Shown here: positions 34,407 through 43,684 of the stretch, piece after piece
How positions within the stretch are numbered: position 1 is the first letter of the stretch
Layout: each line of letters starts with the position of its first letter
DNA from: Patescibacteria group bacterium
GTDB taxonomy: Bacteria > Patescibacteriota > Minisyncoccia > Phycocordibacterales > PALSA-1337
DNA: 44,466 nucleotides
Assembly (NCBI GenBank): GCA_018970245.1
Contig: JAGWWT010000010.1
Coordinates: 1 to 44,466 of the forward strand
Direction: 5' to 3'
Notes under the pieces: generated by a model
The model's database searches: none
Seen by the model: the letters and a program-made list of their open reading frames with translations, nothing else
Told to the model about the DNA's origin: nothing
Program-made: the position numbers and the translations under genes

Positions 34407-35558
34407 ATGATCGGCACTCAACCTCACGCTATCTCCGACCTTGGAGATAGGATCACGATCATCGTGATCACCGGCGGCCCTTGCAGCGGCAAAACCACTG
34501 GCTTGGCCCGCCTCAATCGGATGCTATCCGATCGCGGCTACAAGGTGCTCATCTCGCCAGAATCGGCTACCAAGCTGATCACGGCGGGGATGACTCCCGG
34601 CGAATTGCCATGGATCGAATTCCAAGAAGAGATCCTATTAGACACCTTGTCGCAAGAGGATCGCATCCTCTCCATCGCCAAGCGTTACAGGGACAAAGGC
34701 CGCAAGGTCGTCGTCCTCTGCGACCGCGGGGCCATGGATGGGGAAGCCTATATCGGGGAGGATGCCTACGGAGAATTGCTTGAACGCCTGGGGTTCACGA
34801 GGAGGCAGCTGTGCGACGAGCGCTATCATGCGGTCATCCACCTCCGGACGGCGGCGTTCGGCGCCGAGGAGTTCTACACGCTCGCCAACAACGAGGCGCG
34901 TCATGAGACTCCGCTAGAAGCCTGGTTGCTCGACGAACGGACGCTCTTTGCCTGGACAAGGCACCAGCATCCGCGGGCGATCGACAACTCCACGGACTTC
35001 GAAGGCAAGCTTCACCGCCTGTTCGGAGAGGTCTGTGCTATCCTCGGCGATCCTGTGCCTCTCGAGAAGGAAGACAAATTCCTGATCGAAGCGCTCGATC
35101 CGGCTTCCATTCCAGTCAAATGGACTGAAAGCTTGATCACTCAGGATTACCTGGTATCGCCGAAAGCCGGCGAAGAGCGCAGGGTGCGAGCCAGGGGCGA
35201 CCGAGACAGCATCTCCTACTACTACACGGTCAAGCGCAAGGTGAGTTCCGGGGTCCGCGCAGAGGAGGAGAAGATGATCTCCGAGCGCGAATACCAGGCA
35301 CTGCTCACGCTCCGTGATCCGGAGAAGGCGACCGTGAAGAAGCGCCGCATCTGCTTCTTCTGGAGGGAGCAATTCTTCGAGGTCGATCTCTTCGAGGAGC
35401 CGCGTCCGGGGCTCGCGCTCATGGAAGCAGAACGCTCCGATCGCACGCCCGAGCTCGAGCTGCCGCCCTTCGTCAAAGTCCTCCGAAACGTGACGGACGA
35501 CAAGCAGTACTCGAATGCCGAGATTGCCCGCTACAAACGGACGCTGGTCGCGGTCTGA
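34407..35558 (+). CDS. AAA ATPase (AAA_28) fused to a CYTH domain
   Basis: The 383-residue protein has a Walker A (GGPCSGKT, residues 23-30), a kinase-like fold with CDRGAMDGEAYIGED, and an HxRAIDN segment. The C-terminal half, from about residue 235, has the CYTH/triphosphate-tunnel pattern (YLVSPKAGEERRVRARGDRD, YYYTVKRKV, FFEVDLFEEP, FVKVLRNVTDDKQYSN). The same two-domain order occurs in eukaryotic TTD14-type GTP-binding proteins and a few bacterial homologues. The substrate is unknown. ATG 34407 has a proper Shine-Dalgarno (AAAGGA, 34392-34397, 9 nt away). ATG 34398 sits directly against it and is less likely. Ribosome site, promoter and leader differ from the neighbours, which suggests acquisition. 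Confidence 0.82.
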   Translation: MIGTQPHAISDLGDRITIIVITGGPCSGKTTGLARLNRMLSDRGYKVLISPESATKLITAGMTPGELPWIEFQEEILLDTLSQEDRILSIAKRYRDKGRKVVVLCDRGAMDGEAYIGEDAYGELLERLGFTRRQLCDERYHAVIHLRTAAFGAEEFYTLANNEARHETPLEAWLLDERTLFAWTRHQHPRAIDNSTDFEGKLHRLFGEVCAILGDPVPLEKEDKFLIEALDPASIPVKWTESLITQDYLVSPKAGEERRVRARGDRDSISYYYTVKRKVSSGVRAEEEKMISEREYQALLTLRDPEKATVKKRRICFFWREQFFEVDLFEEPRPGLALMEAERSDRTPELELPPFVKVLRNVTDDKQYSNAEIARYKRTLVAV

Positions 35559-35574
35559 CCACAGCACATTTCAC

Positions 35575-35605
35575 AGAGCCGGAAGGAAACTCCCGGCTCT
35601 TTTTT
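35575..35605 (+). terminator. Terminator of the AAA-CYTH gene
   Basis: AGAGCCGG (35575-35582) pairs with CCGGCTCT (35593-35600), followed by TTTTT. Confidence 0.9.
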
Positions 35606-35611
35606 GCGGCT

Positions 35612-35642
35612 AAAAAATGGAGCCATCGAATGATGGCTCCAT
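35612..35642 (-). terminator. Terminator of the glutaredoxin gene
   Basis: Minus-strand hairpin ATGGAGCCATC/GATGGCTCCAT (35642-35632, 35627-35617) followed by a six-T tract. It faces the plus-strand terminator in a convergent arrangement. Confidence 0.88.
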
Positions 35643-35656
35643 CTCGAGGAGAAGCG

Positions 35657-35893
35657 CTATTTGACGCCTAGAGCTGAACGGAGCTTGGGCTCATCGAAGC
35701 CGACTATGACCTCGCTTCCAGTGTCAATGACAGGCACGCCCATCTGGCCGGTCTTCTCGATCATCTCCTTGCGCCGACCAAGATCGGATGCGACGTTGTA
35801 CTCGGTGAAACCGATGTTATTGGACTTGAAGAAACTCTTCGCCATATTGCAATAAGTGCAGGTCGGCGTCGAGTAGATGGTTACGTTAGACAT
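35657..35893 (-). CDS. Glutaredoxin-like protein
   Basis: The 78-residue thioredoxin-fold protein has the redox motif CTYC (residues 12-15) after TIYSTPT, the cis-proline loop TGQMGVPVID, and the C-terminal GFDEPKLRSAL. Length and the G-V-P-V motif fit the short glutaredoxin/NrdH-like group that reduces disulfides, including those of ribonucleotide reductase. A link to the class II reductase at 23 kb is an inference. No promoter is obvious. A hairpin (GATCTaGGCT/AGCCAGATC, 35933-35959) lies between it and the divergent DedA-PAP2 gene. Confidence 0.9.
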   Translation of the reverse strand: MSNVTIYSTPTCTYCNMAKSFFKSNNIGFTEYNVASDLGRRKEMIEKTGQMGVPVIDTGSEVIVGFDEPKLRSALGVK

Positions 35894-35932
35894 GAGAAAA
35901 TTGATATATGATGATTAAGTTTGGTAATTCTG

Positions 35933-35959
35933 GATCTAGGCTAGATTTTTAGCCAGATC
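35933..35959. repeat. Hairpin between glutaredoxin and DedA-PAP2 genes
   Basis: GATCT-a-GGCT (35933-35942) pairs with AGCCAGATC (35951-35959) with one bulged base and an eight-nt loop. It is a possible operator for the divergent genes. No other signal was seen in 35894-36010. Confidence 0.4.
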
Positions 35960-36029
35960 GCACGGACTTATAAAAACGACAGATTATCGCCTTGGTGAAA
36001 GTCTACCACACCTGATATACTGCCGCAAT

Positions 36030-37307
36030 ATGCCTCTGGGGCACCAATTCTCTGTCATCGCCGTCCATCTTCAGGCGATCCTCATCCACGGCGGATATGG
36101 CGTCTTATTCTTGATTACGATGCTCGAAGGCGTACCGGTGCTCGGCATGGCCGTTCCCGGGCATGTCGCGATCATTGCCGCCGGATTCCTGGCCAGGATC
36201 GGCGATATGGATCTCGGTGTGGTCATCCTCCTATCGATCGCCGGCGCGATCTCGGGCGATTTCATCGGGTTCATGCTCGGCCGCAGGTATGGATTGTCCT
36301 TCATAGACAAGATCAGGCCGTATTTCTTCGTGACTGACGCCCACATCGAGCGCGCCAATGCCTTGCTTTCGAAGCACACAGGCAAAGCATTGATCATCGG
36401 ACGGTTCACTCCGGCCACGAGGGCCCTCATGCCATTCCTGGTCGGTTCGTCTGATATACCGGCTGGCCGGTTCTGGATCTTCAATATCATCGGCGGGACG
36501 AGCTGGGCGGTCATCTCCATCCTCGTCGGTTACGCTTTTGGAGCGGGATACCATATCGCTGCGGCATATTTCGGCCGCCTGATAGTGCTGGCCGTCATTT
36601 TGGCCATCGCCATCATCTGGGGGTATAGGTTCGTGAACGCCAACTACCACATATTCAAGAGATACGAGCTCTTCACTCTCCTCATCAATCTCGCTGCTCT
36701 CTTCTTCCTTGCCTTGACGATACAAGACGCATTCGCACTGAAGCCATTCATGGCCCAGTTCGATATCGCTGTGAATCTGTTCTCGGCCGCGCATGTCGGC
36801 CCGGCCTTGGCGCGGATAGGGGAGGCTGTGAGCGCGATCGGCGGCCCAGCCGTGACGGGCGGGATCGGAGCGGCCTTCGGCTTGTGGCTCGCGTTCAGGA
36901 AGAAATGGCGGTCTTCGGCCATCGCTCTGCTCTCGATAGCGTCTACCGGAGCGGCTGTCGGAGTGCTCAAGGAATTCTTCATGCGCGCCAGGCCTTTGGA
37001 CCATCTGGTACCCATCGCTCGGGGCGATTGGAGCTTCCCATCCGGCCATTCGGCGCTGTCGGCGGCCTTCTTCGTGATGATAGCCTATCTTTTGGCCCCA
37101 AAGATCCGTTCATGGGCCAGGCGCGAATGGTTCATAGTCTTGTGCGTTCTAGCGACCGCCATGATCGGCCTCTCTAGGCTGGTCCTCAATGTCCATTGGG
37201 CTTCAGATGTCATAGCTGGCTGGTCGCTCGGCGCCTTCTGCGCCACATCGGCCATACTTTTCGTCCGCTATGTAGGCAACCTGCTCGTGAGGAAGACGAT
37301 CAGATGA
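36030..37307 (+). CDS. DedA-family membrane protein fused to a PAP2 phosphatase
   Basis: The 425-residue polytopic protein has two parts. Residues 1-200 are DedA/SNARE-associated (EGVPVLGMAVPGHVAIIAAG, GDFIGFMLGRRYG, GRFTPATRALMPFLVGSSDI), a family of undecaprenyl-phosphate flippases. Residues 205-420 are PAP2 with KEFFMRARP, PSGHS (His340) and SRLVLNVHWASD, all three catalytic motifs intact. The fusion would join dephosphorylation of undecaprenyl pyrophosphate with return of the carrier to the inner leaflet, a direct partner to the lipid II flippase. An extended -10, TGATATACT (36013-36021), ends 8 nt before the ATG. The stop overlaps the convergent gpmI stop by 8 bp. Confidence 0.9.
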   Translation: MPLGHQFSVIAVHLQAILIHGGYGVLFLITMLEGVPVLGMAVPGHVAIIAAGFLARIGDMDLGVVILLSIAGAISGDFIGFMLGRRYGLSFIDKIRPYFFVTDAHIERANALLSKHTGKALIIGRFTPATRALMPFLVGSSDIPAGRFWIFNIIGGTSWAVISILVGYAFGAGYHIAAAYFGRLIVLAVILAIAIIWGYRFVNANYHIFKRYELFTLLINLAALFFLALTIQDAFALKPFMAQFDIAVNLFSAAHVGPALARIGEAVSAIGGPAVTGGIGAAFGLWLAFRKKWRSSAIALLSIASTGAAVGVLKEFFMRARPLDHLVPIARGDWSFPSGHSALSAAFFVMIAYLLAPKIRSWARREWFIVLCVLATAMIGLSRLVLNVHWASDVIAGWSLGAFCATSAILFVRYVGNLLVRKTIR

Positions 37308-38805
37308 GAGGCTTGCCGGTCATCTCTGCCGGAACCTTCAATCCGAGGAGAGCCAGGATGGTAGGCGCGACATCATAGAGGGCGCCGTCGCGGAGCCGCT
37401 TGGAGCTGTCAGTGACGATGCATGGGACGAGGCTAGTGGTGTGGGCCGTGTGCTTCGCGCCGGTATCAGGGTCGATGTTGATCTCGGCATTGCCGTGGTC
37501 GGCTATGATGAGCGCCGTGCCGCCGGCCTTTTCGAGGCTCTCGATCACGCGCTTCAGCTCCGAATCGACGGTCTCGATGGCCTTGATTATCGCGGGGACA
37601 TTAGCTGTATGCCCGACCATGTCTGGATTGGCGAAGTTTATGAAGATGAAGCCTGTGCCTTTGGAGATCTCTTCGACTGCTTTGTCGGCGATAGCCTCGG
37701 CGCGCATCTCCGGCGCCTCGTCGTGGGTCTTTATGTCCTTGCGGCTGTCCAGAAGCACGTGCTCTTCCAGAGCCATCTTGCCGTCTCGGCCGCAGTTCAG
37801 GAAATATGTGGCGTGCGCGAATTTTTCGGTCTCGGCTATGCGGGCCTGAGATATGCCCGCCTTGGATATCTCGCCGCCTAAGGTGATGGCGAAGCGCTGC
37901 GCCGGAAAAGCCACAGGCGCTCCCAGGCCGGGCTTGTGCTCGGTCATGGTGGCGAACCTCAGGCCATGCGATGTTGCTCGCGCCATCATGCGTTCGGAGA
38001 GCATCCTAGCCCTGTCAGCCCTGAAATTGAAGAAGAAGACGGCATCGCCATCGGCGACCGGGCTCGGCCGGCAGACTATAGGCTTCATGAGCTCGTCGCG
38101 CTCGCCGCTCTTGTACCGCTCAGAAATGCATTCAGAAGGCTTCGCAGAGCAAGTCGGCCCCTTTCCTTCGAGTATCGCTTTCTCGGCTTCGGCCAGCCTG
38201 TCCCAGTTGTTGTCGCGGTCCATGGCGTAGTATCGGCCCGCCACTGTGGCGATGAAGCATCCCGGATATCCTTCGATCTCTGATTCCAATCCGCGTATAA
38301 AAGATGCGGCGCTTTGGGGCGGCGTATCGCGCCCGTCGAGGAAGACATGGACGGCGACGCGTTCGACGCCTCTCTTCTCGGCAAGTCGAAGGAAGGCGAA
38401 GAGATGGTTCTGGTGACTGTGGACTCCTCCAGGAGACACCAATCCCATGACATGCAGAGTCGAACGGCGCTTTTCCACGTGCGCGAAGAGATCGGCGAAC
38501 ACCGGATTGCCGTCGAAATCGCCGGAAGATATCGCTTTGTCGATCCTGACGAGGTCGGTGTCGGCCGGCCTGCCTGCTCCTATGGTCATGTGCCCGACTT
38601 CGCTGTTGCCCATCTGGCCTTCGGGAAGGCCGACTGCGCTCCCTGAAGCCTTGAGCAGGGAATGGGGGCGCTCTTTCCATAGGCGATCGAAGAACGGCTT
38701 CTTGGCCGCGGCGATGGCGTTGTCTTTAGGGTCTTCGCGGTAGCCCCAGCCATCGAGGACGATGAGCATCACGGTCTTTTTATCTTTCGCAGGATGATTT
38801 TTCAT
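37300..38805 (-). CDS. gpmI: 2,3-bisphosphoglycerate-independent phosphoglycerate mutase
   Basis: The 501-residue alkaline-phosphatase-superfamily enzyme interconverts 3- and 2-phosphoglycerate in glycolysis. Metal and catalytic residues are visible: Asp18 in VLDGWG, Ser68 in MGNSEVGH, VHSHQNHLFAF, DGRDTPP, FNFRADRARM, ADHGNAE and GAKHTAHT. One oddity is FLNCGRDGK where FFNGG is usual. The start is ATG 38805. A second ATG 17 nt upstream comes from a tandem duplication and opens only a six-codon frame. Eno lies nearby on the same strand, so lower glycolysis is grouped here. Confidence 0.94.
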   Translation of the reverse strand: MKNHPAKDKKTVMLIVLDGWGYREDPKDNAIAAAKKPFFDRLWKERPHSLLKASGSAVGLPEGQMGNSEVGHMTIGAGRPADTDLVRIDKAISSGDFDGNPVFADLFAHVEKRRSTLHVMGLVSPGGVHSHQNHLFAFLRLAEKRGVERVAVHVFLDGRDTPPQSAASFIRGLESEIEGYPGCFIATVAGRYYAMDRDNNWDRLAEAEKAILEGKGPTCSAKPSECISERYKSGERDELMKPIVCRPSPVADGDAVFFFNFRADRARMLSERMMARATSHGLRFATMTEHKPGLGAPVAFPAQRFAITLGGEISKAGISQARIAETEKFAHATYFLNCGRDGKMALEEHVLLDSRKDIKTHDEAPEMRAEAIADKAVEEISKGTGFIFINFANPDMVGHTANVPAIIKAIETVDSELKRVIESLEKAGGTALIIADHGNAEINIDPDTGAKHTAHTTSLVPCIVTDSSKRLRDGALYDVAPTILALLGLKVPAEMTGKPLI

Positions 38806-38836
38806 AGGGAAATATTTTTCATAGGGAAATATTGTA
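38797..38836 (-). promoter_or_regulatory. Duplicated gpmI start region with -10 and six-codon leader ORF
   Basis: A 17-bp unit is tandemly duplicated (identity from 38797 to 38833 at a 17-nt shift). On the minus strand TACAAT (38836-38831) is followed 8 nt later by ATG 38822, which reads MKNISL and stops at TGA 38804-38802. That stop overlaps the gpmI ATG at 38805. The leader ORF is out of frame with gpmI and positioned for stop-start coupling. Confidence 0.55.
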
Positions 38837-39026
38837 GCAGAAGCGTGCGTGTGTCGCTATTTTTTTACTAATTACACCACGGCAGGGAAGTGCGCATCTT
38901 AGCCATAATTTGATACGGCAGTTTGACTGACAGTCAACTCGATGCAGGAATCGGCAATCAACTGGATAAGAGTCTCGGCGCTCGTCATACTTGTCATGCG
39001 GGAGCTAACCCACCCGCCGAAAAACC

Positions 39027-39104
39027 ATGGCAAAGGCCAAGAAGCCGCAGGAGCCCCAGGCTCCACAGCCGCAAACGCCTCCACAGGCGCCTCCGGCGGC
39101 ATAG
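39027..39104 (+). CDS. Putative 25-residue Pro/Gln-rich peptide
   Basis: ATG 39027 opens MAKAKKPQEPQAPQPQ followed by a Pro/Ala-rich end and TAG at 39102, 10 bp before a strong terminator. A basic head and PQ-rich tail are seen, with no hydrophobic part. There is no good ribosome site. A GCGGG/CCCGC hairpin (38998-39002, 39013-39017) lies just upstream. The terminator argues for a transcript here, but it may be a non-coding RNA instead. Longer frames in the other two registers look accidental. Confidence 0.35.
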   Translation: MAKAKKPQEPQAPQPQTPPQAPPAA

Positions 39105-39113
39105 GTTACTCAA

Positions 39114-39142
39114 GAAAGGCCCTTTTCAGGGCTTTTCTTTTT
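39114..39142 (+). terminator. Terminator after the small Pro-rich ORF
   Basis: AAAGGCCC (39115-39122) pairs with GGGCTTTT (39129-39136) with one bulge around TTTTCA, followed by CTTTTT. Confidence 0.75.
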
Positions 39143-39149
39143 GAGGCGA

Positions 39150-39183
39150 ACTTTCCGTTCGGAAAGCAGACGAGAACACATGC
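39150..39183 (+). repeat. Third copy of the CTTTCC-GGAAAG element
   Basis: ACTTTCCGTTCGGAAAGCAG and the next 14 nt match 616-649 at 31 of 34 positions, including the flank GAGAACACATGC outside the palindrome (CTTTCCGTTCGGAAAG, 39151-39166). The element is thus a dispersed repeat more than 38 kb apart. Confidence 0.85.
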
Positions 39184-39246
39184 CGCACCCACCTGAACAT
39201 GCTTCTGGCCCGCCTCTGCCTCCTTATCCCATATGTTATTCCATAT

Positions 39247-39276
39247 GCAAAAAGACCCCCAACGGGGTCTTTTTGC
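39247..39276. terminator. Bidirectional terminator
   Basis: GCAAAAAGACCCC and GGGGTCTTTTTGC form a 13-bp stem (39247-39259/39264-39276) with A- and T-tracts on both sides. On the minus strand it ends the candidate small RNA. Confidence 0.9.
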
Positions 39277-39398
39277 CATAATGGTCACTCGACAAGGAGA
39301 TAGTTACCGAAATGTTTAAGGCCTACCTTGAGCAGGACTATGCCTGCGTGATGAGGTGGCTAATGTTTGATTTAAGGAACCTCTCCTTCGGTTGACCT
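39247..39398 (-). ncRNA. Candidate structured small RNA with own promoter and terminator
   Basis: Minus-strand TTGACT (39434-39429), 18 bp, TATACT (39410-39405) predicts a start near 39398. A perfect terminator lies at 39276-39247, giving about 150 nt. In RNA order the arms nest: GGTCA (39395-39391) with TGACC (39286-39282), AAGGAGA (39388-39382 read on the minus strand) with TCTCCTT (39300-39294), and an apical hairpin GCAGG-CATAGT-CCTGC near 39350-39335. A long rod with a central open region and apical hairpin recalls 6S RNA, but I cannot show homology. No convincing protein frame exists on this strand. A 27-codon frame on the other strand (39312-39395) is probably its shadow. Confidence 0.55.
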
Positions 39399-39404
39399 GT
39401 GCAC

Positions 39405-39434
39405 AGTATAATTCGTCCGAACGCCAAAAGTCAA
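39405..39434 (-). promoter_or_regulatory. Promoter of the candidate small RNA
   Basis: TTGACT-18-TATACT on the minus strand. It is one of few full -35/-10 pairs in the window. The other clear ones serve rnpB, the YdcF-like gene and the AAA-CYTH gene. The hexamer overlaps TATAAT on the opposite strand (39407-39412), so it may also fire toward eno. Confidence 0.6.
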
Positions 39435-39499
39435 CGAGACTATCAGGATAAGTCCGTGGAAAAGCTGTGAATATCGCGGAGAAAAAAGTGAATAAGATT

Positions 39500-40819
<1,320 letters not shown>

Positions 40820-40833
40820 CTATAATCAGAGGC

Positions 40834-43608
40834 ATGAACCCCTCTTTCGAAGGGCAAAAGCTTTCGGCCGATCCGCGCGAAGAGCTTTCGCGCCTCCACG
40901 AAGCGGCCGCCGGGCATCTTGAGAAAGCCAGAGAGAGCGGCCGAGAATTGACGCCGCATCAGGCGGCCAGCGAGGCTATGAAGAAGTACGCGGAGACGGC
41001 GCCCAGCGAAGTCCTCCATCCTGACTACGCGATGAGCGACAAGCAAGCCGAAGCCATCACCCTCGAGCTCGCGCCTGAGGCCCATGACAAGCAGATCGAG
41101 CGCCTTCTCGGCGTCATGGAAGAGAAGGGCATAAGGAACTCCCTCACCGTGGCGGAGAAGATGCATGATCCGCACCTTCTCGACGATTTCCACCGGGTGC
41201 TCGTCCAGCTCGTGGCTTCCAAGTATCCGGTCTCTGGCCTGCGCGAAAAGGACGAGCTCTGGAAGCCGCTGCACATGACATTGTTCGAGGTCAGCCTGCC
41301 CGAGACCTCGGAAGAAGACAAGAATAAGCAGCTCAAGGAGCTGATCTCGGGCATGGAGCAGTTCTATTCTGGGATGCTCTCCATCGGTTCGGACAGCAAG
41401 GATCCCGCCTGGTTCACGCTCGAGATCGCCAACGCCAACGGCAGCGAGGAATTCGTCTTCTATGTCTCGGTTCCGACATCCCGCAAAGAGCTATTCGAGA
41501 AGCAGATCCTGGCGGTCTTCCCGGCGGCGCACGTCCGCGAGCATAAGAACGACTACAACATCTTCAACGCCGGCGGCGCCTCCGCGGCCTCATACGCGCG
41601 CTTATCGAAGCATCCCCTCTATCCGCTCAAGCCTTACGAGGCTTTCGATGTCGATCCGCTGAACGCCATCTTGAACAGCTTCTCGAAGATAGACCGCGAA
41701 GGGGAAGGCGCCGCGATCCAGCTCATCGTCGGCGCTCGCGAGGATGGCTACGCGAAAGCCTGCAACAGGGCCATCGAGAAGATCCGCAAAGGAGAGAAGA
41801 TCAATGACGCCCTCGATGAGATCGACCGCGGCATCGGCGGGATGCTCGTAAAGGACGTGGCCGGCATGTTCAAGACGCAGGAAAAGATCCAGAAGGAGAA
41901 AGAGGACAAGGAGAAGCGCGCCCAGGCGCTCGATCAGACCGCCGTCGAGCAGTTCACGAGGAAGCTCAAGACGCCGTTCGTGGCGGTCAATCTGCGCATC
42001 GTCGCTTCTTCGGCGACAGAAACCGAGGCTGAGGGCATCCTCCACGACCTGGAGTCAAGCTTCAACCAGTTCGAGAACGGCCACGGCAATCGCCTAGAAT
42101 GGTCGAAAGCGACAGGTAGCAGGCTACAGGGCATCCTCGAGGATTTTTCGCTCCGTGCTTATGACCCGAACGAGAAGATCATCCTCGATCTAGAAGAGAT
42201 GACCGCCTGTTTGCACTTCCCAGCCTCGACCGTGAGCCGCGCCGCGCCGCAGCTCAAGCAATCCAAGGCCGGAACGGCGCCGGCCCCTGTCGATCTGCCC
42301 GCAGCCGGGACATTGATCGGCATGAATAAGCATCGCGGCGGGGAACAGCGCGTCTATATCGCGCCGGAAGACCGCATGCGCCATTTCTATGTCATCGGCC
42401 AGACAGGCACCGGCAAGACGGCCCTGATGAAGAACATGATCATCCAAGACATCGAAGCCGGCCATGGCGTCTGCTTCATCGATCCGCACGGCTCGGACGT
42501 GCAGGATATCCTCGCCAACGTGCCGGCTAACCGTTATGAAGACGTGATCTATTTCGACCCGGCGTCGATCGAGAGGCCGATGGCATTGAATATGCTCGAG
42601 TATGATCCGCGATTCCCGGAACAGAAGACGTTCGTCGTGAACGAGATGTTCAGCATATTCCAGAAGCTCTACGGCCAAGTCCCGGAATCGATGGGCCCGA
42701 TATTCGAGCAGTATTTCCGTAACGCGACCGGCCTGGTGATCGACGACCCAGAGTCCGGCTCGACCCTTTTGGACGTCTCGCGGGTGATGTCGAACAAGGC
42801 TTTCCGCGATATGAAGATATCGCGCTGCAAGAATCCGGTCATCGTCCAATTCTGGCGCGAGATCGCCGAAAAAGCCGGAGGCGACGCAGCCCTGGCTAAC
42901 GTGGTCCCTTACATCACCTCGAAATTCGATGTCTTTCTCGCGAACGAGATCATGCGGCCGATCATCGCCCAGGAGAAGTCCTCGTTCAGCCTGCGGGAAG
43001 TCATGTATGGCAAGAAGATCCTCCTGGTCAATCTATCTAAGGGCCGCCTCGGCGACATCAACTCCCATCTGATCGGCCTCATCTTGGTAGGCAAGATCCT
43101 TATGTCAGCCCTGTCGCGCGTGGATTCGTTCGGAAAAGGCGCTGGATCAACGCCCGACTTCTACCTGTACCTCGATGAGTTCCAGAATATCACCACGGAC
43201 TCGATAGCCACGATACTATCGGAAGCGCGCAAGTACCGCCTGGCCCTGAATGTGGCGCATCAATTCATCGGCCAGCTGGATGACAAGATCAAGAATGCCG
43301 TTTTCGGCAACGTCGGCTCGATGGCGGTCTTCCGCGTCGGAACCGAGGACGCCGAGTTCCTGGAAAAGCAGTTCGCGCCCGTCTTCAGCCAGAATGACAT
43401 CATCAGCCTCGACAATTTCAACGCCTATGTCCGCCTGCTGTCGAATGGCCGGCCCACCAAGCCTTTCAATATCGCTACGATGCCGCCAAAGAGCGGCGAT
43501 CCCGGCAAAGTGGACAAGCTGCGGGAGCTTTCAAGCCTGAAATTCGGCCGTCCCCGCGCCGACGTCGAGGCAGAGATCATGAAGAAGTATGAGAGCTTAA
43601 AGAAATAA
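40834..43608 (+). CDS. TraG/VirD4-like type IV secretion or conjugation ATPase
   Basis: The 924-residue protein has an N-terminal region (1-500) with helical and coiled-coil segments (KTQEKIQKEKEDKEKRAQAL) and no clear membrane helix. The motor domain carries Walker A GQTGTGKT (522-529), CFIDPHGSDVQDIL, and Walker B LYLDEFQN near residue 780. A sensor segment ARKYRLALNVAHQFIGQLDD is typical of TraM-recognition/TraG coupling proteins. In Patescibacteria such ATPases often accompany type IV pilus or DNA-uptake loci, but no partner genes are in this window. TATAAT (40821-40826) ends 7 nt before ATG 40834. An upstream in-frame ATG at 40786 would overlap the eno start. Confidence 0.87.
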   Translation: MNPSFEGQKLSADPREELSRLHEAAAGHLEKARESGRELTPHQAASEAMKKYAETAPSEVLHPDYAMSDKQAEAITLELAPEAHDKQIERLLGVMEEKGIRNSLTVAEKMHDPHLLDDFHRVLVQLVASKYPVSGLREKDELWKPLHMTLFEVSLPETSEEDKNKQLKELISGMEQFYSGMLSIGSDSKDPAWFTLEIANANGSEEFVFYVSVPTSRKELFEKQILAVFPAAHVREHKNDYNIFNAGGASAASYARLSKHPLYPLKPYEAFDVDPLNAILNSFSKIDREGEGAAIQLIVGAREDGYAKACNRAIEKIRKGEKINDALDEIDRGIGGMLVKDVAGMFKTQEKIQKEKEDKEKRAQALDQTAVEQFTRKLKTPFVAVNLRIVASSATETEAEGILHDLESSFNQFENGHGNRLEWSKATGSRLQGILEDFSLRAYDPNEKIILDLEEMTACLHFPASTVSRAAPQLKQSKAGTAPAPVDLPAAGTLIGMNKHRGGEQRVYIAPEDRMRHFYVIGQTGTGKTALMKNMIIQDIEAGHGVCFIDPHGSDVQDILANVPANRYEDVIYFDPASIERPMALNMLEYDPRFPEQKTFVVNEMFSIFQKLYGQVPESMGPIFEQYFRNATGLVIDDPESGSTLLDVSRVMSNKAFRDMKISRCKNPVIVQFWREIAEKAGGDAALANVVPYITSKFDVFLANEIMRPIIAQEKSSFSLREVMYGKKILLVNLSKGRLGDINSHLIGLILVGKILMSALSRVDSFGKGAGSTPDFYLYLDEFQNITTDSIATILSEARKYRLALNVAHQFIGQLDDKIKNAVFGNVGSMAVFRVGTEDAEFLEKQFAPVFSQNDIISLDNFNAYVRLLSNGRPTKPFNIATMPPKSGDPGKVDKLRELSSLKFGRPRADVEAEIMKKYESLKK

Positions 43609-43609
43609 C

Positions 43610-43684
43610 ATGTCTTTCGAAGCGCCAGAACCTTGGAGAATCACCGAAACGGAAGATATGAAGGGAATATGCTTGAAGATCTAA
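43610..43684 (+). CDS. Putative 24-residue peptide after the TraG-like gene
   Basis: ATG 43610 starts one base after the TraG-like stop and encodes MSFEAPEPWRITETEDMKGI plus four residues before TAA at 43682. It overlaps the convergent retropepsin stop by 4 bp. It may be a real coupled peptide or a remnant of a longer gene cut by insertion of the AT-rich pair that follows. No family was recognised. Confidence 0.25.
   Translation: MSFEAPEPWRITETEDMKGICLKI

Noticed and set aside
38899-39196. Longer frames over the small Pro-rich ORF (67-84 codons on both strands)
   Set aside because: They cross the terminator at 39114-39142 or lack start signals, and no domain is visible.
39312-39395. 27-codon plus-strand frame with AAGGAGA upstream
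   Set aside because: The apparent ribosome site is one arm of the stem of the candidate minus-strand RNA, and the frame is short with no homology. The RNA explanation fits promoter and terminator better.
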